Assembly (NCBI RefSeq): GCF_900187325.1 | Contig: NZ_FZMZ01000005.1 | Span: forward strand, 1 to 64,000 | From: Virgibacillus ndiopensis | Lineage (GTDB): Bacteria > Bacillota > Bacilli > Bacillales > Amphibacillaceae | DNA length: 64,000 bases | Direction: 5' to 3' | Shown: positions 43,045 to 52,833 of the stretch, piece by piece | Numbering within the stretch: position 1 is the stretch's first letter | How the letters are laid out: the number at the start of each line of letters is the position of its first letter | Translations under genes and position numbers: made by a program | Notes under the pieces: model-generated | Database searches by the model: none | Told to the model about the DNA's origin: nothing | The model's input: only the letters and a program-made list of their open reading frames with translations

Positions 43045-45108
43045 ATGAAACCAAATAATAAAGAACCTAACAGATTAATTGAAGAAAAGTCCCCATACTT
43101 GCTACAACATGCTTACAACCCAGTAGACTGGTATCCTTGGGGTGAGGAAGCGTTTGAAAAGGCGAGGGGAGAAAACAAACCAATTTTTCTTTCAATCGGC
43201 TATAGTAGCTGCCATTGGTGTCATGTATTCGCTCATGAATCCTTTGAGGACGAAGAGGTTGCAAAACTGCTCAATGATCGTTTCGTTTCAATAAAAGTTG
43301 ATCGGGAGGAGCGTCCCGATATTGACTCGGTGTACATGAAAGTCTGTCAGATGATGAACGGACAAGGAGGCTGGCCGTTAAGTATTTTTTTAACTCCTGA
43401 TAAAATTCCGTTTTATGCAGGTACATATTTTCCGAAAGAAAGTAAATATGGAATGCCTGGATTTGTCGAGGTTATTACACAACTTTATAAAAAGTTTAAA
43501 GAAGCTCCAGAACATATTAAGAAAGTGACGGATAGTGTTACAAATGCACTTCAAAAAACGGCTCAGCAAAAAGGTAAGAATAAGTTGACAGTAGACGTAG
43601 CGGATAATGCGTTTGAACAGCTTGGTCAACTGTTTGATATGAAATATGGTGGTTTTGGTGGGGCGCCAAAGTTTCCAGCGCCACATAATCTAATGTTTTT
43701 GTTGCGGTACTATAAATCGACTGGAAAGCAAACTGCCTTAGATATGGTAGAGAAAACATTAAAGTCGATGGCTTCAGGCGGGATATATGATCATATTGGA
43801 TTTGGATTTGCTCGTTATTCCACCGATGAAGAGTGGCTAGTTCCACATTTTGAGAAAATGCTTTATGATAACGCACTGTTAGTAATGACTTATACGGAGT
43901 GTTATCAAGTTACCAATAATCCATACTTCAAACAAATTGCAGAGCAGATCATAACATTTGTAATGCGGGAAATGACGAGCAAAGAAGGAGCATTTTATTC
44001 GGCAATCGATGCGGATTCAGAGGGTGTAGAGGGGAAATATTATGTTTGGGACAAGAATGAAGTTATAACCATACTTGGTGATGATCTAGGTAAGATTTTT
44101 TGTGAAGTATATGACATTACATCAACTGGGAATTTTGAAGGGACGAACATTCCGAATATTATCCACACAGATATTGAATGGATTGCTTCACAACATAATC
44201 TTTCTGTTGAGACATTAAAAACAAAACTTGATATTGCACGGGAAAAACTATTAGAGGTAAGGTCAAAAAGAGTATATCCACACGTTGATGACAAAATACT
44301 AACATCGCAGAACGCATTGATGGTTGCTGCACTTGCCAAGGCAGGGAAAGTATTTGGAGTTAAGCAATACACGGATGTAGCTAGAAATGCGCTATCATTT
44401 ATCGAAGAAACGTTAACTATTAATAACCGTTTAATGGTCAGGTATCGAGATGGAGAAGTAAAGCATAAAGGATATATGGATGATTACGCTTTTCTGCTCT
44501 GGGCATATATTGAAATGTATGATTCAACTCAATCCCTATCTTTCTTAGAAAAAGGGAACGCGATAACAAATGATATGGTGGAATTGTTTTGGGACGATAA
44601 TCATGGTGGTTTCTTCTTTTATGGAAGTGATAGTGAAGAATTAATTACACGTGAAAAGGTAGTTTATGATGGTGCCATTCCATCTGGTAATAGTGTCGCA
44701 GCGGTAATGCTCGTTCGTCTGGCACATTTAGTCGGGAATACAAGGTATCTCGATAAGGTAGATGAAATGTATCAAATTTTTAAAGATGACTTAGATTCAT
44801 ATGCCAACGCAAGTACTTTTTTCATGCAAAGTTTAATTTTAACTGGAAACCCTACTAAGGAAGTAGTTGTAATTGGTGATAGGAACGATGACCCAACGCA
44901 AAAATTGCTAGCAGAATTTAACAAGTATTTTTTGCCAAATGTGACCTTGTTAGTAGGGGAATCCACTGGAACATTAGCGAAAGTTGCCCCATTTACAAGC
45001 GAATATCGAAAATTAGAGAATAAAACAACCGTTTATGTTTGTGAAAATTTTACTTGTAAACAGCCGACAACGGATATCGAGAAGGCATTTCAATCAATTT
45101 TACACTAA
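43045..45108 (+). CDS. yyaL: Thioredoxin-domain protein YyaL (DUF255)
   Basis: 687 residues. The N-terminal thioredoxin-like domain carries the invariant block [13 protein letters not shown] and [16 protein letters not shown] with the CxxC pair near residues 52-55. The remainder is an alpha/alpha-barrel with glycosidase-like sequence ([20 protein letters not shown] and [16 protein letters not shown]). The family, related to human SPATA20, is conserved but biochemically poorly known. ATG at 43045 is preferred to the in-frame GTG at 43036, which forms part of the AAAGGTG ribosome site. Confidence 0.92.
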   Translation: MKPNNKEPNRLIEEKSPYLLQHAYNPVDWYPWGEEAFEKARGENKPIFLSIGYSSCHWCHVFAHESFEDEEVAKLLNDRFVSIKVDREERPDIDSVYMKVCQMMNGQGGWPLSIFLTPDKIPFYAGTYFPKESKYGMPGFVEVITQLYKKFKEAPEHIKKVTDSVTNALQKTAQQKGKNKLTVDVADNAFEQLGQLFDMKYGGFGGAPKFPAPHNLMFLLRYYKSTGKQTALDMVEKTLKSMASGGIYDHIGFGFARYSTDEEWLVPHFEKMLYDNALLVMTYTECYQVTNNPYFKQIAEQIITFVMREMTSKEGAFYSAIDADSEGVEGKYYVWDKNEVITILGDDLGKIFCEVYDITSTGNFEGTNIPNIIHTDIEWIASQHNLSVETLKTKLDIAREKLLEVRSKRVYPHVDDKILTSQNALMVAALAKAGKVFGVKQYTDVARNALSFIEETLTINNRLMVRYRDGEVKHKGYMDDYAFLLWAYIEMYDSTQSLSFLEKGNAITNDMVELFWDDNHGGFFFYGSDSEELITREKVVYDGAIPSGNSVAAVMLVRLAHLVGNTRYLDKVDEMYQIFKDDLDSYANASTFFMQSLILTGNPTKEVVVIGDRNDDPTQKLLAEFNKYFLPNVTLLVGESTGTLAKVAPFTSEYRKLENKTTVYVCENFTCKQPTTDIEKAFQSILH

Positions 45109-45157
45109 TTACGGGAAAAGACGTATCTAGGAGAAGGGTCTGCTCTATTTTTGGATA

Positions 45158-47368
45158 TTAGATTCTAGCTCGCTTCAACCTAAGCGAATTCAACACTACC
45201 GATACAGAACTAAAAGCCATCGCTGCACCTGCTAACCATGGCGCCAAAAAACCGAGCATTGCAAATGGAATCATTACGAAATTGTATAAAAATGCCCAAA
45301 GAAAATTTTGTTTAATATTCGTCATTGTTTTTTTACTGATTGTAATGGCATCAACGAGGCGATTCAAATTACCTTTGATAATCGTTACATCACCTGATTC
45401 AATAGCAATTTCGGATCCAGTTCCCATTGCAACACCGATATCGGAAATAGCTAATGCAGGTGCATCATTAATCCCATCACCTACCATCACAACTCTATTA
45501 CCGTTTTGCTGATAGTTAGTTATGATTGCAGCTTTATCCTGTGGAGTGACCTCTGCTTGAAATTCAGCTATGCCGACTTTTCTGGCAACAGTCTTTCCTG
45601 AATTTCTATTATCACCGGTTAGCATGACGATATGTAATCCTATTTGTTTTAATCGAGAGACTGCAATGGATGAGGAAGGTTTTACGTCGTCAGCTACTGC
45701 TACTATTCCGGCAAAACGTGAATCTAAAAAGGCAATCATTACTGTTTTTCCATTGTTTTCAAGCTCCATTATTATATTTTCTACTCTAAGGGGGAGTGGA
45801 ACATTTTCTTTTTTAAAGTATTTTTGATTAGCAAGAACAACATTCATTCCATTCACATTTCCCTTGACACCATATCCAGGTAATGCGGAAACGTGCATTG
45901 CCTCTGGAAGTAAACGGACTTTCGTCTTCGTCTTATCTACAATCGCTCTAGCAATAGGATGTTCCGAACCAGTTTCAACCGCACCGATAATTTCCAAAAA
46001 TGCATTTTCACTAAGATGGTCAACATAGATGTCAGTTACTTGGGGCATCCCTCTTGTAAGTGTCCCTGTTTTGTCGAGGATTACCGTATCGCATCTTCCT
46101 AATAATTCAAGGAATTTCCCTTCCTTAAAAAGAATTCCAAGTTGTGCAGCTCGGCCACTTCCAACCATGACAGAGGTTGGTGTTGCAAGGCCGAGGGCGC
46201 AGGGGCATGCAATAATTAAGACAGCAATAACTTTTTCCAATGCTTCATTAAAATTACCTGGAAGAAAGATGGTATACCATGCCATAAATGTTATTAGTGC
46301 GATTACGATAACAATAGGGACGAATACACTAGTAATTTTATCGGCTATATGTTGAATTGGTGCCTTAGAGCTTTGGGCTTCTTCAACAATACGTATAATT
46401 TGTGACAATGTCGTTTCAGAATCTCTTTTGGTTACATTAATTTTTAATAATCCATTCTGATTAAAGGTCCCTGCATATACGTTTTTTCCAGGGAATTTTT
46501 CAACTGGTGTACTTTCTCCAGTTAACAAAGACTCATCAATCATTGAATTTCCTTGGATAACTTGCCCATCAATTGGTATTTTTTCACCGGGTTTAAGAAT
46601 AATGGTATCCCCAGGTAAAAGTCGATCAACTGATGCTTTTATTTCTTTTCCTTCCGCAAATAATGTCGCTGTTTTGGTTTGTAATTGATAAAGTTTTTTG
46701 ATGGCTTCTGTTGTTCTCATTTTCGTTTTTGCTTCTAGTAGTTTTCCTAGCAAAATGAATGTAATAATAAACGCGCTAGTTTCATAGTACAATACGATTG
46801 ATTGTGGATGATTTATTGTTTGCATCGAAGTGAACGTCAGATAATGACTGTAGAAAAAAGCGGCCGATGTACTTAGTACCACTAGAACGTCCATATTAGC
46901 ACTTCCGCTTTTTAATGCTTTCCAAGCCCTCTCGTAAAATTGGAATCCAATTATGAACTGAATAGGAATTGTCAGTGCGAGCTGAAACAAAGGGTGAGTA
47001 AATAATTCAGGAACCTTTATAAATGATGCCCACTTAAAATGAGCAAACATCGCCCATGCTAAGGGGAAGGTAAACAGTGCAGAAAGAATGAATTTCCAAT
47101 GGAGAATTCGAATTGCTTTATGTTTATCAAGCTCCGATTGTGTGTTATCTTGGATGATTATTTTTGCCTCATATCCAATTTTATTAATTTTGTTGATGAT
47201 GTCAGAAATGCTTGTCCGATTTTTATTAAATGATACACGGCCTTTTTCAGTAGTTAAATTTACATTTATTTCATGTACACCATCTATTCTGGAAACTACC
47301 TTTTCAATTCTGGAAGCACATGCAGCGCAATACATTCCTTTTACATTTAAGTAGCTGGTTTCTTGCAT
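45158..47368 (-). CDS. copA: Copper-exporting P1B-type ATPase
   Basis: 736 residues. One N-terminal HMA domain with GMYCAACASRIEKV (Cys14, Cys17), eight membrane helices with the CPC copper site in IACPCALGLATP, the phosphorylation motif DKTGTLTRG, HP dipeptide in SEHPIARAI and GDGINDAPAL. Full length for one-HMA CopA proteins. It pumps Cu(I) out of the cytoplasm. It lies 69 bp after ctaG on the same strand and opposite a copper-type repressor. No copZ chaperone gene is adjacent. Confidence 0.95.
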   Translation of the reverse strand: MQETSYLNVKGMYCAACASRIEKVVSRIDGVHEINVNLTTEKGRVSFNKNRTSISDIINKINKIGYEAKIIIQDNTQSELDKHKAIRILHWKFILSALFTFPLAWAMFAHFKWASFIKVPELFTHPLFQLALTIPIQFIIGFQFYERAWKALKSGSANMDVLVVLSTSAAFFYSHYLTFTSMQTINHPQSIVLYYETSAFIITFILLGKLLEAKTKMRTTEAIKKLYQLQTKTATLFAEGKEIKASVDRLLPGDTIILKPGEKIPIDGQVIQGNSMIDESLLTGESTPVEKFPGKNVYAGTFNQNGLLKINVTKRDSETTLSQIIRIVEEAQSSKAPIQHIADKITSVFVPIVIVIALITFMAWYTIFLPGNFNEALEKVIAVLIIACPCALGLATPTSVMVGSGRAAQLGILFKEGKFLELLGRCDTVILDKTGTLTRGMPQVTDIYVDHLSENAFLEIIGAVETGSEHPIARAIVDKTKTKVRLLPEAMHVSALPGYGVKGNVNGMNVVLANQKYFKKENVPLPLRVENIIMELENNGKTVMIAFLDSRFAGIVAVADDVKPSSSIAVSRLKQIGLHIVMLTGDNRNSGKTVARKVGIAEFQAEVTPQDKAAIITNYQQNGNRVVMVGDGINDAPALAISDIGVAMGTGSEIAIESGDVTIIKGNLNRLVDAITISKKTMTNIKQNFLWAFLYNFVMIPFAMLGFLAPWLAGAAMAFSSVSVVLNSLRLKRARI

Positions 47369-47437
47369 AATTTCCTCACCACTTTCAATATTTATACTAT
47401 ATTTTATTAGAAATCAAGCATGTTTAGAACGATACGC

Positions 47438-48229
47438 TTAGTCTTTCAGGTTTGGCCTGAACTGTAATGCAGACATAATACTTAATTTATGTATTCCCAT
47501 CATTAGACTCCCTGCTATTACTTGATCAAGTCTGGTATTGAAGGGGAAGGGTAACAAACTTGAGGGACTAGATGGAGAGGGTGTGCAAAGATGGGAGGTC
47601 AGTTGAGTAAGAAATGGATTGTCCATTCCGTTCATCAGAGCACTGAATATAAATAGCAGACAAGCAGGCATAATTAGTAGTCCACTTAGATAGGCATACT
47701 GTTTTTTGTGTGCTTTACACAATTTAGGATTTACAAACGGCCACCACATCCAAAACGAGATTATGAATAACAAAAATAGATAACTGTTATGGTAAAAAGA
47801 ACTTGTAGATAAGAAGTTTGTAGCTAACGGTAGATGGTAAAGGAAGAACAATAGGGAGAAGATAACTAGAGCAAGCTTTGGTGGCAAAAGGGTTTTGTTA
47901 AGTTTTTTTATCAAGGGAACCTTCCAAATTTGTTGATATAACTGTACGGGAAGTCCAAACAATAATAGTGGTGGAACGATAAAATAATGAATGCTCATTT
48001 GAATCATGTGGAAACTGGAGGTGAGATGACTGATTGCTGAAATTGGACTTCCGATTGTCAAGGATAGTAGGCTTAGGCCAGATAAAAAGAATAGAACTTG
48101 TTTATGGTTGAAGGTTATTTTTGTGAAACGTTTTATAAGGTATAAATACAAAAGAGCAATTATTAACAGGAGTGTCAAGAATGGGATTTTCCACTCCAAT
48201 TGTCCAGCTAATAACAATTCATATGACAT
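47438..48229 (-). CDS. ctaG: Cytochrome c oxidase assembly factor CtaG
   Basis: 263 residues, about seven membrane helices, of the caa3-type CtaG family. Conserved features include SSFHMIQMSIHYFIVPPLLL, FSLLFFLYHLPLATNFL and the second histidine region. The family is needed for copper delivery to cytochrome c oxidase. The segment between the last helices is Ser-Pro rich (TPSPSSPSSLLPFPF). AAGGGGG precedes the ATG. Placement with copA and a copper repressor links copper export and copper use. Confidence 0.88.
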   Translation of the reverse strand: MSYELLLAGQLEWKIPFLTLLLIIALLYLYLIKRFTKITFNHKQVLFFLSGLSLLSLTIGSPISAISHLTSSFHMIQMSIHYFIVPPLLLFGLPVQLYQQIWKVPLIKKLNKTLLPPKLALVIFSLLFFLYHLPLATNFLSTSSFYHNSYLFLLFIISFWMWWPFVNPKLCKAHKKQYAYLSGLLIMPACLLFIFSALMNGMDNPFLTQLTSHLCTPSPSSPSSLLPFPFNTRLDQVIAGSLMMGIHKLSIMSALQFRPNLKD

Positions 48230-48395
48230 ACAATTCCCCCTTTAAAATCAACATATGTTATATTTTCTTAAAACATTCACAGATCTTTCACACAACGTTC
48301 ATTGATAAAGTAATAATCAATTGGTACATTAGTGTTATAGTTTGTTTGAATTTGTTAATAATATTGATGGATTAGATGAGGAGGGTAAAACATAT

Positions 48396-48983
48396 ATGCT
48401 ACCACGTGAACGGCAAAACCGAATTAAAGAAATGATCCAAGAAAAAGAAAATATGAAAATAGCTGAACTAAGCAAGGAACTTGATGTTTCGGAAATGACG
48501 GTACACCGGGATTTAAAACCGTTAATTGATGATGGGATTATTGTTAAGACATTTGGCGGTATTTCCCTTGTTCAAGAACGTTCAAACAAAGTTTCTAATT
48601 CCGAGGAATGTGTTTTTTGCAGCCGTAAGATAAATGAAAGAATGGCTTATCGTTTGATATTACAAAATAATAAAATTGAAATGGCGTGCTGTGCACACTG
48701 TGGGCTTCTTCGACATCGTCAACTAGGTGATGATGTGATTCAGGCAATATGCCCTGACTTTTTTAAGCAGACAACGATAAGTGCTAAACTTGCTTGGTAC
48801 GTGATGGATACTTCTTTACATATAGGTTGTTGTCATCCACAAGTATTAACATTTGAGTGGAAAGAGCATGCCGACAACTTCGTGAAAGGTTTTAATGGAA
48901 ACGTATATAGCTTTAGTGAAGCAATCGAAAAGATTTTTCAAAAGATGAATGGTCATGATCATGGATGCAGTAAACATCATTAA
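48396..48983 (+). CDS. ycnK: YcnK-type copper-sensing transcriptional repressor
   Basis: 195 residues. A DeoR-type winged helix (ERQNRIKEMIQEKENMKIAE, LSKELDVSEMTVHRDLKPLI, residues 4-57) is joined to a NosL-like cysteine-rich domain with CVFCSRKI, ACCAHCG and GCCHPQ, and ends in HDHGCSKHH. This is the architecture of B. subtilis YcnK, which represses copper uptake genes. ATG at 48396 follows GAGGAGGG. The gene is divergent from ctaG-copA and followed by a His-rich lipoprotein gene, so it probably controls this module. The metal-binding tail is more His-rich than I expect. Confidence 0.85.
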   Translation: MLPRERQNRIKEMIQEKENMKIAELSKELDVSEMTVHRDLKPLIDDGIIVKTFGGISLVQERSNKVSNSEECVFCSRKINERMAYRLILQNNKIEMACCAHCGLLRHRQLGDDVIQAICPDFFKQTTISAKLAWYVMDTSLHIGCCHPQVLTFEWKEHADNFVKGFNGNVYSFSEAIEKIFQKMNGHDHGCSKHH

Positions 48984-49010
48984 TAGTTGCAACAGATGGA
49001 GGTAATGAAA

Positions 49011-49775
49011 ATGAGAAAAATAGTCTTATTACTATTAATAACGACCTTAGTTTTGCTGACTGCATGTGGTGAAACGAATAAGGATACTGAAGAGAGTACT
49101 GATGAAGAATTAAAGACACTTAATGTGGAATTTAAAGTTCCTGAGACAGCAGATGTCGACGAGACTGTGGTGCTAAATGCAATTGTTACATACGGTGATG
49201 AAAAAGTAAAAAATGCGGAAAAGGTCGAATTTGAATTCTGGGAAAAAGGTAATGAGGATGATAGTACGATAATTGAATCAAAAAATAATAAAGATGGAAC
49301 GTATACAGCGGAAGTTGCATTTGACCATGATGGGGTATATGAAATGTATGCACATGTGACAGCAGAAGGTCTACACACTATGCCGAAAAAGTCTATTACT
49401 GTTGGTAATGGAACTACTGTTAAGAGTGGAGAAGAGCAGCAAGATGAAGCAACCAGTCATGAACATGGTCACCATGCAGAAGGGTTTGGAATGCATTTCA
49501 TGAAGCCAGAAAATGTAAAGGCTAATCAAGAAACAGATTTGACCGTTCATTTACAAATCGATGATACTCCACTTGAAAAAGTAAATGTACGTTATGAAGT
49601 CTGGAATGTGGAAAGTCCAGATAACCACAAATGGATTGAAACAAAAGAATCAAATCCTGGTGAATACAATGCTGCCCATACGTTTGAGGAAGCCGGTTCA
49701 TACATGATAGTCATTCATGTTGAAAATGAGGAAGGTTTGCATGAGCATGAAGAACATCAGTTGGAAGTCAATTAA
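49011..49775 (+). CDS. Lipoprotein with two FixH/YtkA-like domains and a His-rich linker
   Basis: 254 residues. Lipoprotein signal MRKIVLLLLITTLVLLTACG (lipidation at Cys19). Two related YtkA-like beta domains follow (about 35-130 and 165-254); each contains the KVExEVW-type strand and a final HVExEGLH-like strand. The linker SHEHGHHAEGFGMHFMKPEN and the tail HEHEEHQLEVN are rich in histidine and methionine, as expected for copper binding outside the membrane. ATG at 49011 has the best spacing from GGAGG. It starts 27 bp after ycnK and probably shares its control. Confidence 0.8.
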   Translation: MRKIVLLLLITTLVLLTACGETNKDTEESTDEELKTLNVEFKVPETADVDETVVLNAIVTYGDEKVKNAEKVEFEFWEKGNEDDSTIIESKNNKDGTYTAEVAFDHDGVYEMYAHVTAEGLHTMPKKSITVGNGTTVKSGEEQQDEATSHEHGHHAEGFGMHFMKPENVKANQETDLTVHLQIDDTPLEKVNVRYEVWNVESPDNHKWIETKESNPGEYNAAHTFEEAGSYMIVIHVENEEGLHEHEEHQLEVN

Positions 49776-49798
49776 TTTAATAGGTTAAGGCTGTTTCC

Positions 49799-49875
49799 AA
49801 AAGATTGTTTCTTTTTCAAACGCTGAATCTGGTTTAATGATAGCAACAATCTACACGAAAAAAGTATAAATTATA
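49799..49875. repeat. Dispersed MITE-like repeat, copy D (short)
   Basis: GGCTGTTTCCAAAAGATTGT at 49799 matches the left ends of copies A-C. It continues through TTTCAAACGCTGAATCTGG, which resembles CAAAATTGAATCTTTC in copy C. It has no recognisable right end and may be truncated. Confidence 0.45.
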
Positions 49876-49909
49876 AAATCCGTTCAACAGTTGATCGGAT
49901 TTTTTTGAT
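49876..49909 (+). terminator. Terminator after the copper lipoprotein gene
   Basis: AAATCCGTTCAAC pairs with GTTGATCGGATTT with one mismatch, followed by a T run. The repeat copy D lies between the gene and this terminator. Confidence 0.75.
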
Positions 49910-50026
49910 ATAAAAATAGTATTAAGTACCTATAAAAACAAAATCTTTAGTTATTTTGAATCATTGACTCATAGGGTAAATATGTTCAATCTAAATATAT
50001 ACAAAAAATGGATGGGAATGAGATGA

Positions 50027-51430
50027 GTGTTTAGAAGGGTGTTTGTTAGTGTCTTTATGGTATTGTTACTTTTCATTACTGCGTGTAGTGATGATGAAAC
50101 GACAGAAGCGAAAAATGAAAAAGATGTGAAACAACCGGTAAAAAAGGAACAAACGATTACAGAAGAATTGACTAGTATTTCACTAGCTTTAACCAGAGGA
50201 GATCTTAAAGGACAACAAGGTGGTACTTTAGTTACAGGTACTTCATTAGAAGAAGATTTGGCAGACGAAGAAACAGAAATAGACCCAGCAACGAAAGATA
50301 AATTGATAACCGAGTTGAAAAAGATTACGGAGGAAACACAAAATCCGAAAGATCTTCAGAAAGTGTTGGTACAATTGTTGGGAAGTAATCATTATAAGGA
50401 AATCATTGAAAAAGCAGAAAACTTTGAGCCTGATTTTGAGGAGCCATTTTTACCTGATCCAGAAAAGTCAAAAGAAGAAGTAGAAAACGAACCGAAAAAG
50501 GGGAAAGCTATTATTCTACTTGATGCAAGCTCGAGTATGCTGTTAAAAGTAGATAATCAATTAAAAATGGACATTGCTAAGAAAGCCGTTAAACGCTTTG
50601 GTGAGGCAATTGGGCAAGAGAATGATGTTTCTTTAGTTGTATATGGCCACAAAGGGTCTGAGTCCGATGCTGATAAAGCGTTATCCTGTACAGGAATCGA
50701 AGAAGTTTATCCAATGGGATCGTATAAGAAAGAGGCATTTGAGAAATCGTTAACAACATTTAAAAGTAAGGGTTGGACACCTCTAGCTGGTGCAATTAAG
50801 AAGGCTTCTGAAATGAGCAAAAATTATGATGAAAATATAACCGTATATATTGTTAGTGATGGTGTAGAAACGTGTGATGGCGATCCGGTAAAAGAGGCTA
50901 AAAGCTTTGTTAAAGATAACGAAGAAAGATCGGTAAATATTATTGGATTTCATGTAGATCAGGATGCTGAAAATCAATTGAAAAAAGTGTCAGAAGCGGG
51001 CAATGGTGACTATTTCGCTGCAAATAGTGCAGATGATTTAAAGACTACAATTGAAAAAGAATGGTTGCCGTCGTATATAGATTTGGCTTGGGCATTTACA
51101 AAGGCACCAGATGCGTGGGAACGACTTGACGAGTACGATAGATTTGATGTAGAGCTTGAAGCAATCAAGGATATAATAAAAAAGGAAAAAGAACGATTTG
51201 ATCAAGCTGTTAACATTATAAGAGATGAAGAGATGATAGAATCAGCTGCAAATGACGAACTCCGTGAATTAGTATCAGAACGGTACAGTAAGATGATTGA
51301 TGAGATGGGAAGATTTCGTTCTTTCAAAATAGATGAAATCGACAAACGTTCCGAAGAGATTCATAAGCGAGTTGAAAAATGGACAGAGAGAATGCGACAG
51401 CGGAAAGAAGAACGCGGAGATATGTTTTAA
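50027..51430 (+). CDS. von Willebrand A-domain lipoprotein (YwmC/YwmD-like)
   Basis: 467 residues from GTG. Lipoprotein signal VFVSVFMVLLLFITACSDDE with lipobox ITAC. A polar region of about 140 residues precedes a vWA domain (about 155-330) with a complete MIDAS: LDASSSM, the threonine in GWTPLAGAI and SDGVETCDGD. A long charged coiled coil closes the protein (about 370-467). vWA domains mediate metal-dependent protein contacts at the cell surface. Similar Bacillus proteins (YwmC, YwmD) are uncharacterised. No partner gene is adjacent. Confidence 0.82.
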   Translation: MFRRVFVSVFMVLLLFITACSDDETTEAKNEKDVKQPVKKEQTITEELTSISLALTRGDLKGQQGGTLVTGTSLEEDLADEETEIDPATKDKLITELKKITEETQNPKDLQKVLVQLLGSNHYKEIIEKAENFEPDFEEPFLPDPEKSKEEVENEPKKGKAIILLDASSSMLLKVDNQLKMDIAKKAVKRFGEAIGQENDVSLVVYGHKGSESDADKALSCTGIEEVYPMGSYKKEAFEKSLTTFKSKGWTPLAGAIKKASEMSKNYDENITVYIVSDGVETCDGDPVKEAKSFVKDNEERSVNIIGFHVDQDAENQLKKVSEAGNGDYFAANSADDLKTTIEKEWLPSYIDLAWAFTKAPDAWERLDEYDRFDVELEAIKDIIKKEKERFDQAVNIIRDEEMIESAANDELRELVSERYSKMIDEMGRFRSFKIDEIDKRSEEIHKRVEKWTERMRQRKEERGDMF

Positions 51431-51436
51431 CGTTTA

Positions 51437-51460
51437 AAGCTAGGGTTAGTACCCTAGCTT
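51437..51460. terminator. Hairpin between convergent genes
   Basis: AAGCTAGGGT pairs perfectly with ACCCTAGCTT around TAGT, followed by ATTTACTTTT. It touches the stop codon of the minus-strand gene. Confidence 0.75.
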
Positions 51461-51884
51461 ATTTACTTTTATAAACAACATTAATATCGTGATTCTCTTG
51501 CATATAAGAGGAAATTTGTTCCTTTATTTTTGGTTGCATGTTTATGTACCACGTATAGTTTAAATGATCAATAACTTCATCTCGCAAACGATCAAATTTA
51601 TCTTTTGCTTTTTTCTTTTTTGTATAGTAATAATTCTGAAATAGAAAAGCAATGATTGCAGCCATTAATAATAAATAGTTCTTTGATAGAATGTCGAATG
51701 GATTTTCTTTCAAAATTTCCTGCTGGTATATGAATATACGAGCAATTAAAGAACCTAATAAAATAAGGGTGAGAATTACAGAAAGAGTATGCCTCCACTT
51801 CATTTTTTCCTTTTTCTCTTTTTTTTCGATCAATGATTTTAGCATGGTCCCTGTATCATCGGTAACAATATCTCTCCACGGCAT
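51459..51884 (-). CDS. DUF2663 membrane protein (YpbF-like)
   Basis: 141 residues. A basic segment (LIEKKEKKEKMKWRHT) precedes two membrane helices (LSVILTLILLGSLIARIFIY and NYLLLMAAIIAFLFQNYYYT), then a helical cytoplasmic tail ending NHDINVVYKSK. Order and ending resemble B. subtilis YpbF. ATG at 51884 (MPWRD) follows GAGGTG; an upstream ATG has no site. Function is unknown. Confidence 0.65.
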   Translation of the reverse strand: MPWRDIVTDDTGTMLKSLIEKKEKKEKMKWRHTLSVILTLILLGSLIARIFIYQQEILKENPFDILSKNYLLLMAAIIAFLFQNYYYTKKKKAKDKFDRLRDEVIDHLNYTWYINMQPKIKEQISSYMQENHDINVVYKSK

Positions 51885-52011
51885 TTCAATCACCTCATAA
51901 CAATATTTATGCAGTGACGATAAAAAATAAACTAGCTTGTTTAAAAAAGGTTGCAAAAATTTAGTTAATAATTTATATTTCTAATAAAAATGTATACCAA
52001 AGAGGTGCAAT

Positions 52012-52386
52012 ATGAAGGACGTACAAGACTTTCTAAAAAACTTTCAAAAAGAAATGAATTGGGATATTAAGGGAAACAATTATCAAGAATCAAGAAGCTC
52101 CATGTTGAATAACTATATGCTTTTAACAACTGAAGTAGGGGAGGTAGCAGAAGAATTTAGATCTATTTTCAATAACACAACTAAACTGGCAGAAGACAAT
52201 AACATAAGCGAGGAAGAAGCATTTAAACTTGCCAAGAACATCAACAAAGAAAAAATCGGTAAAGAATTATCGGATTGTATTGCTTACATAATAAAATTCG
52301 CGAATTATTTGGAAATTGATCTTGATGAAAGCTTTTATAACAAAATGTATGAAGTAAAAATGCGTCGAAATAAGGACGCTGGTTGA
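52012..52386 (+). CDS. MazG-like NTP pyrophosphohydrolase
   Basis: 124 residues, all-alpha. The magnesium-binding pattern is visible: TEVGEVAEEF (ExxEE type) and KELSDCIAYI (ExxD type). MazG-like enzymes hydrolyse nucleoside triphosphates to monophosphates and pyrophosphate, often to clear abnormal nucleotides. AGAGGTG precedes the ATG. A VOC-family gene starts 28 bp downstream and may be co-transcribed, though the two roles have no obvious link. Confidence 0.85.
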   Translation: MKDVQDFLKNFQKEMNWDIKGNNYQESRSSMLNNYMLLTTEVGEVAEEFRSIFNNTTKLAEDNNISEEEAFKLAKNINKEKIGKELSDCIAYIIKFANYLEIDLDESFYNKMYEVKMRRNKDAG

Positions 52387-52414
52387 ATATTCCATGTAGA
52401 GGAGTGAAGAAGAT

Positions 52415-52786
52415 ATGATAAGTCCGATTAAAAATCAAATTAATACTATTTTTGTTCATGTAAGTGATCTTAAACAAGCAGTAAAATGGTATTCCAACTT
52501 ACTAGGGGTTGAATATAATTTAGATATGGTACACGATCCTGTATATAATATTCATATCAATCATCACACAGGATTAACGTTGGATGGTGTACGAGAAATA
52601 ATGAAGAGGAGAAACCCTTCCGCCTATCCTTTGTTTAATTTTCATACGGATGATATTCATAAATCCTATCAGTATGTTAAAGAATTAGATTGTACGATAG
52701 ATTCAGAAATTGTGGATTTTGATGACTTTTCATTTTTTACCATTAAAGATCCGGATGAAAACATCATTATGATTTGTACGGGGTAA
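52415..52786 (+). CDS. VOC-family (glyoxalase/bleomycin resistance-like) protein
   Basis: 123 residues with the repeated beta-alpha-beta-beta-beta modules of the vicinal oxygen chelate family: TIFVHVSDLKQAVKWYSNLL at the start and FFTIKDPDENIIMICTG at the end. His near residue 11, and Glu or Asp residues in the last strand, would hold a metal. Substrate unknown. Ribosome site GAGGAG. It ends at a strong hairpin shared with the convergent gene. Confidence 0.8.
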   Translation: MISPIKNQINTIFVHVSDLKQAVKWYSNLLGVEYNLDMVHDPVYNIHINHHTGLTLDGVREIMKRRNPSAYPLFNFHTDDIHKSYQYVKELDCTIDSEIVDFDDFSFFTIKDPDENIIMICTG

Positions 52787-52796
52787 ATATGAACTC

Positions 52797-52833
52797 AAAA
52801 AGCTTGTAAGTCAGGTGCTTACAAGCTTTCTTT
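52797..52833. terminator. Bidirectional terminator
   Basis: AAAGCTTGTAAG pairs perfectly with CTTACAAGCTTT, followed by CTTTTAC on the plus side and by TTTTTGAG on the minus side. Confidence 0.82.
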
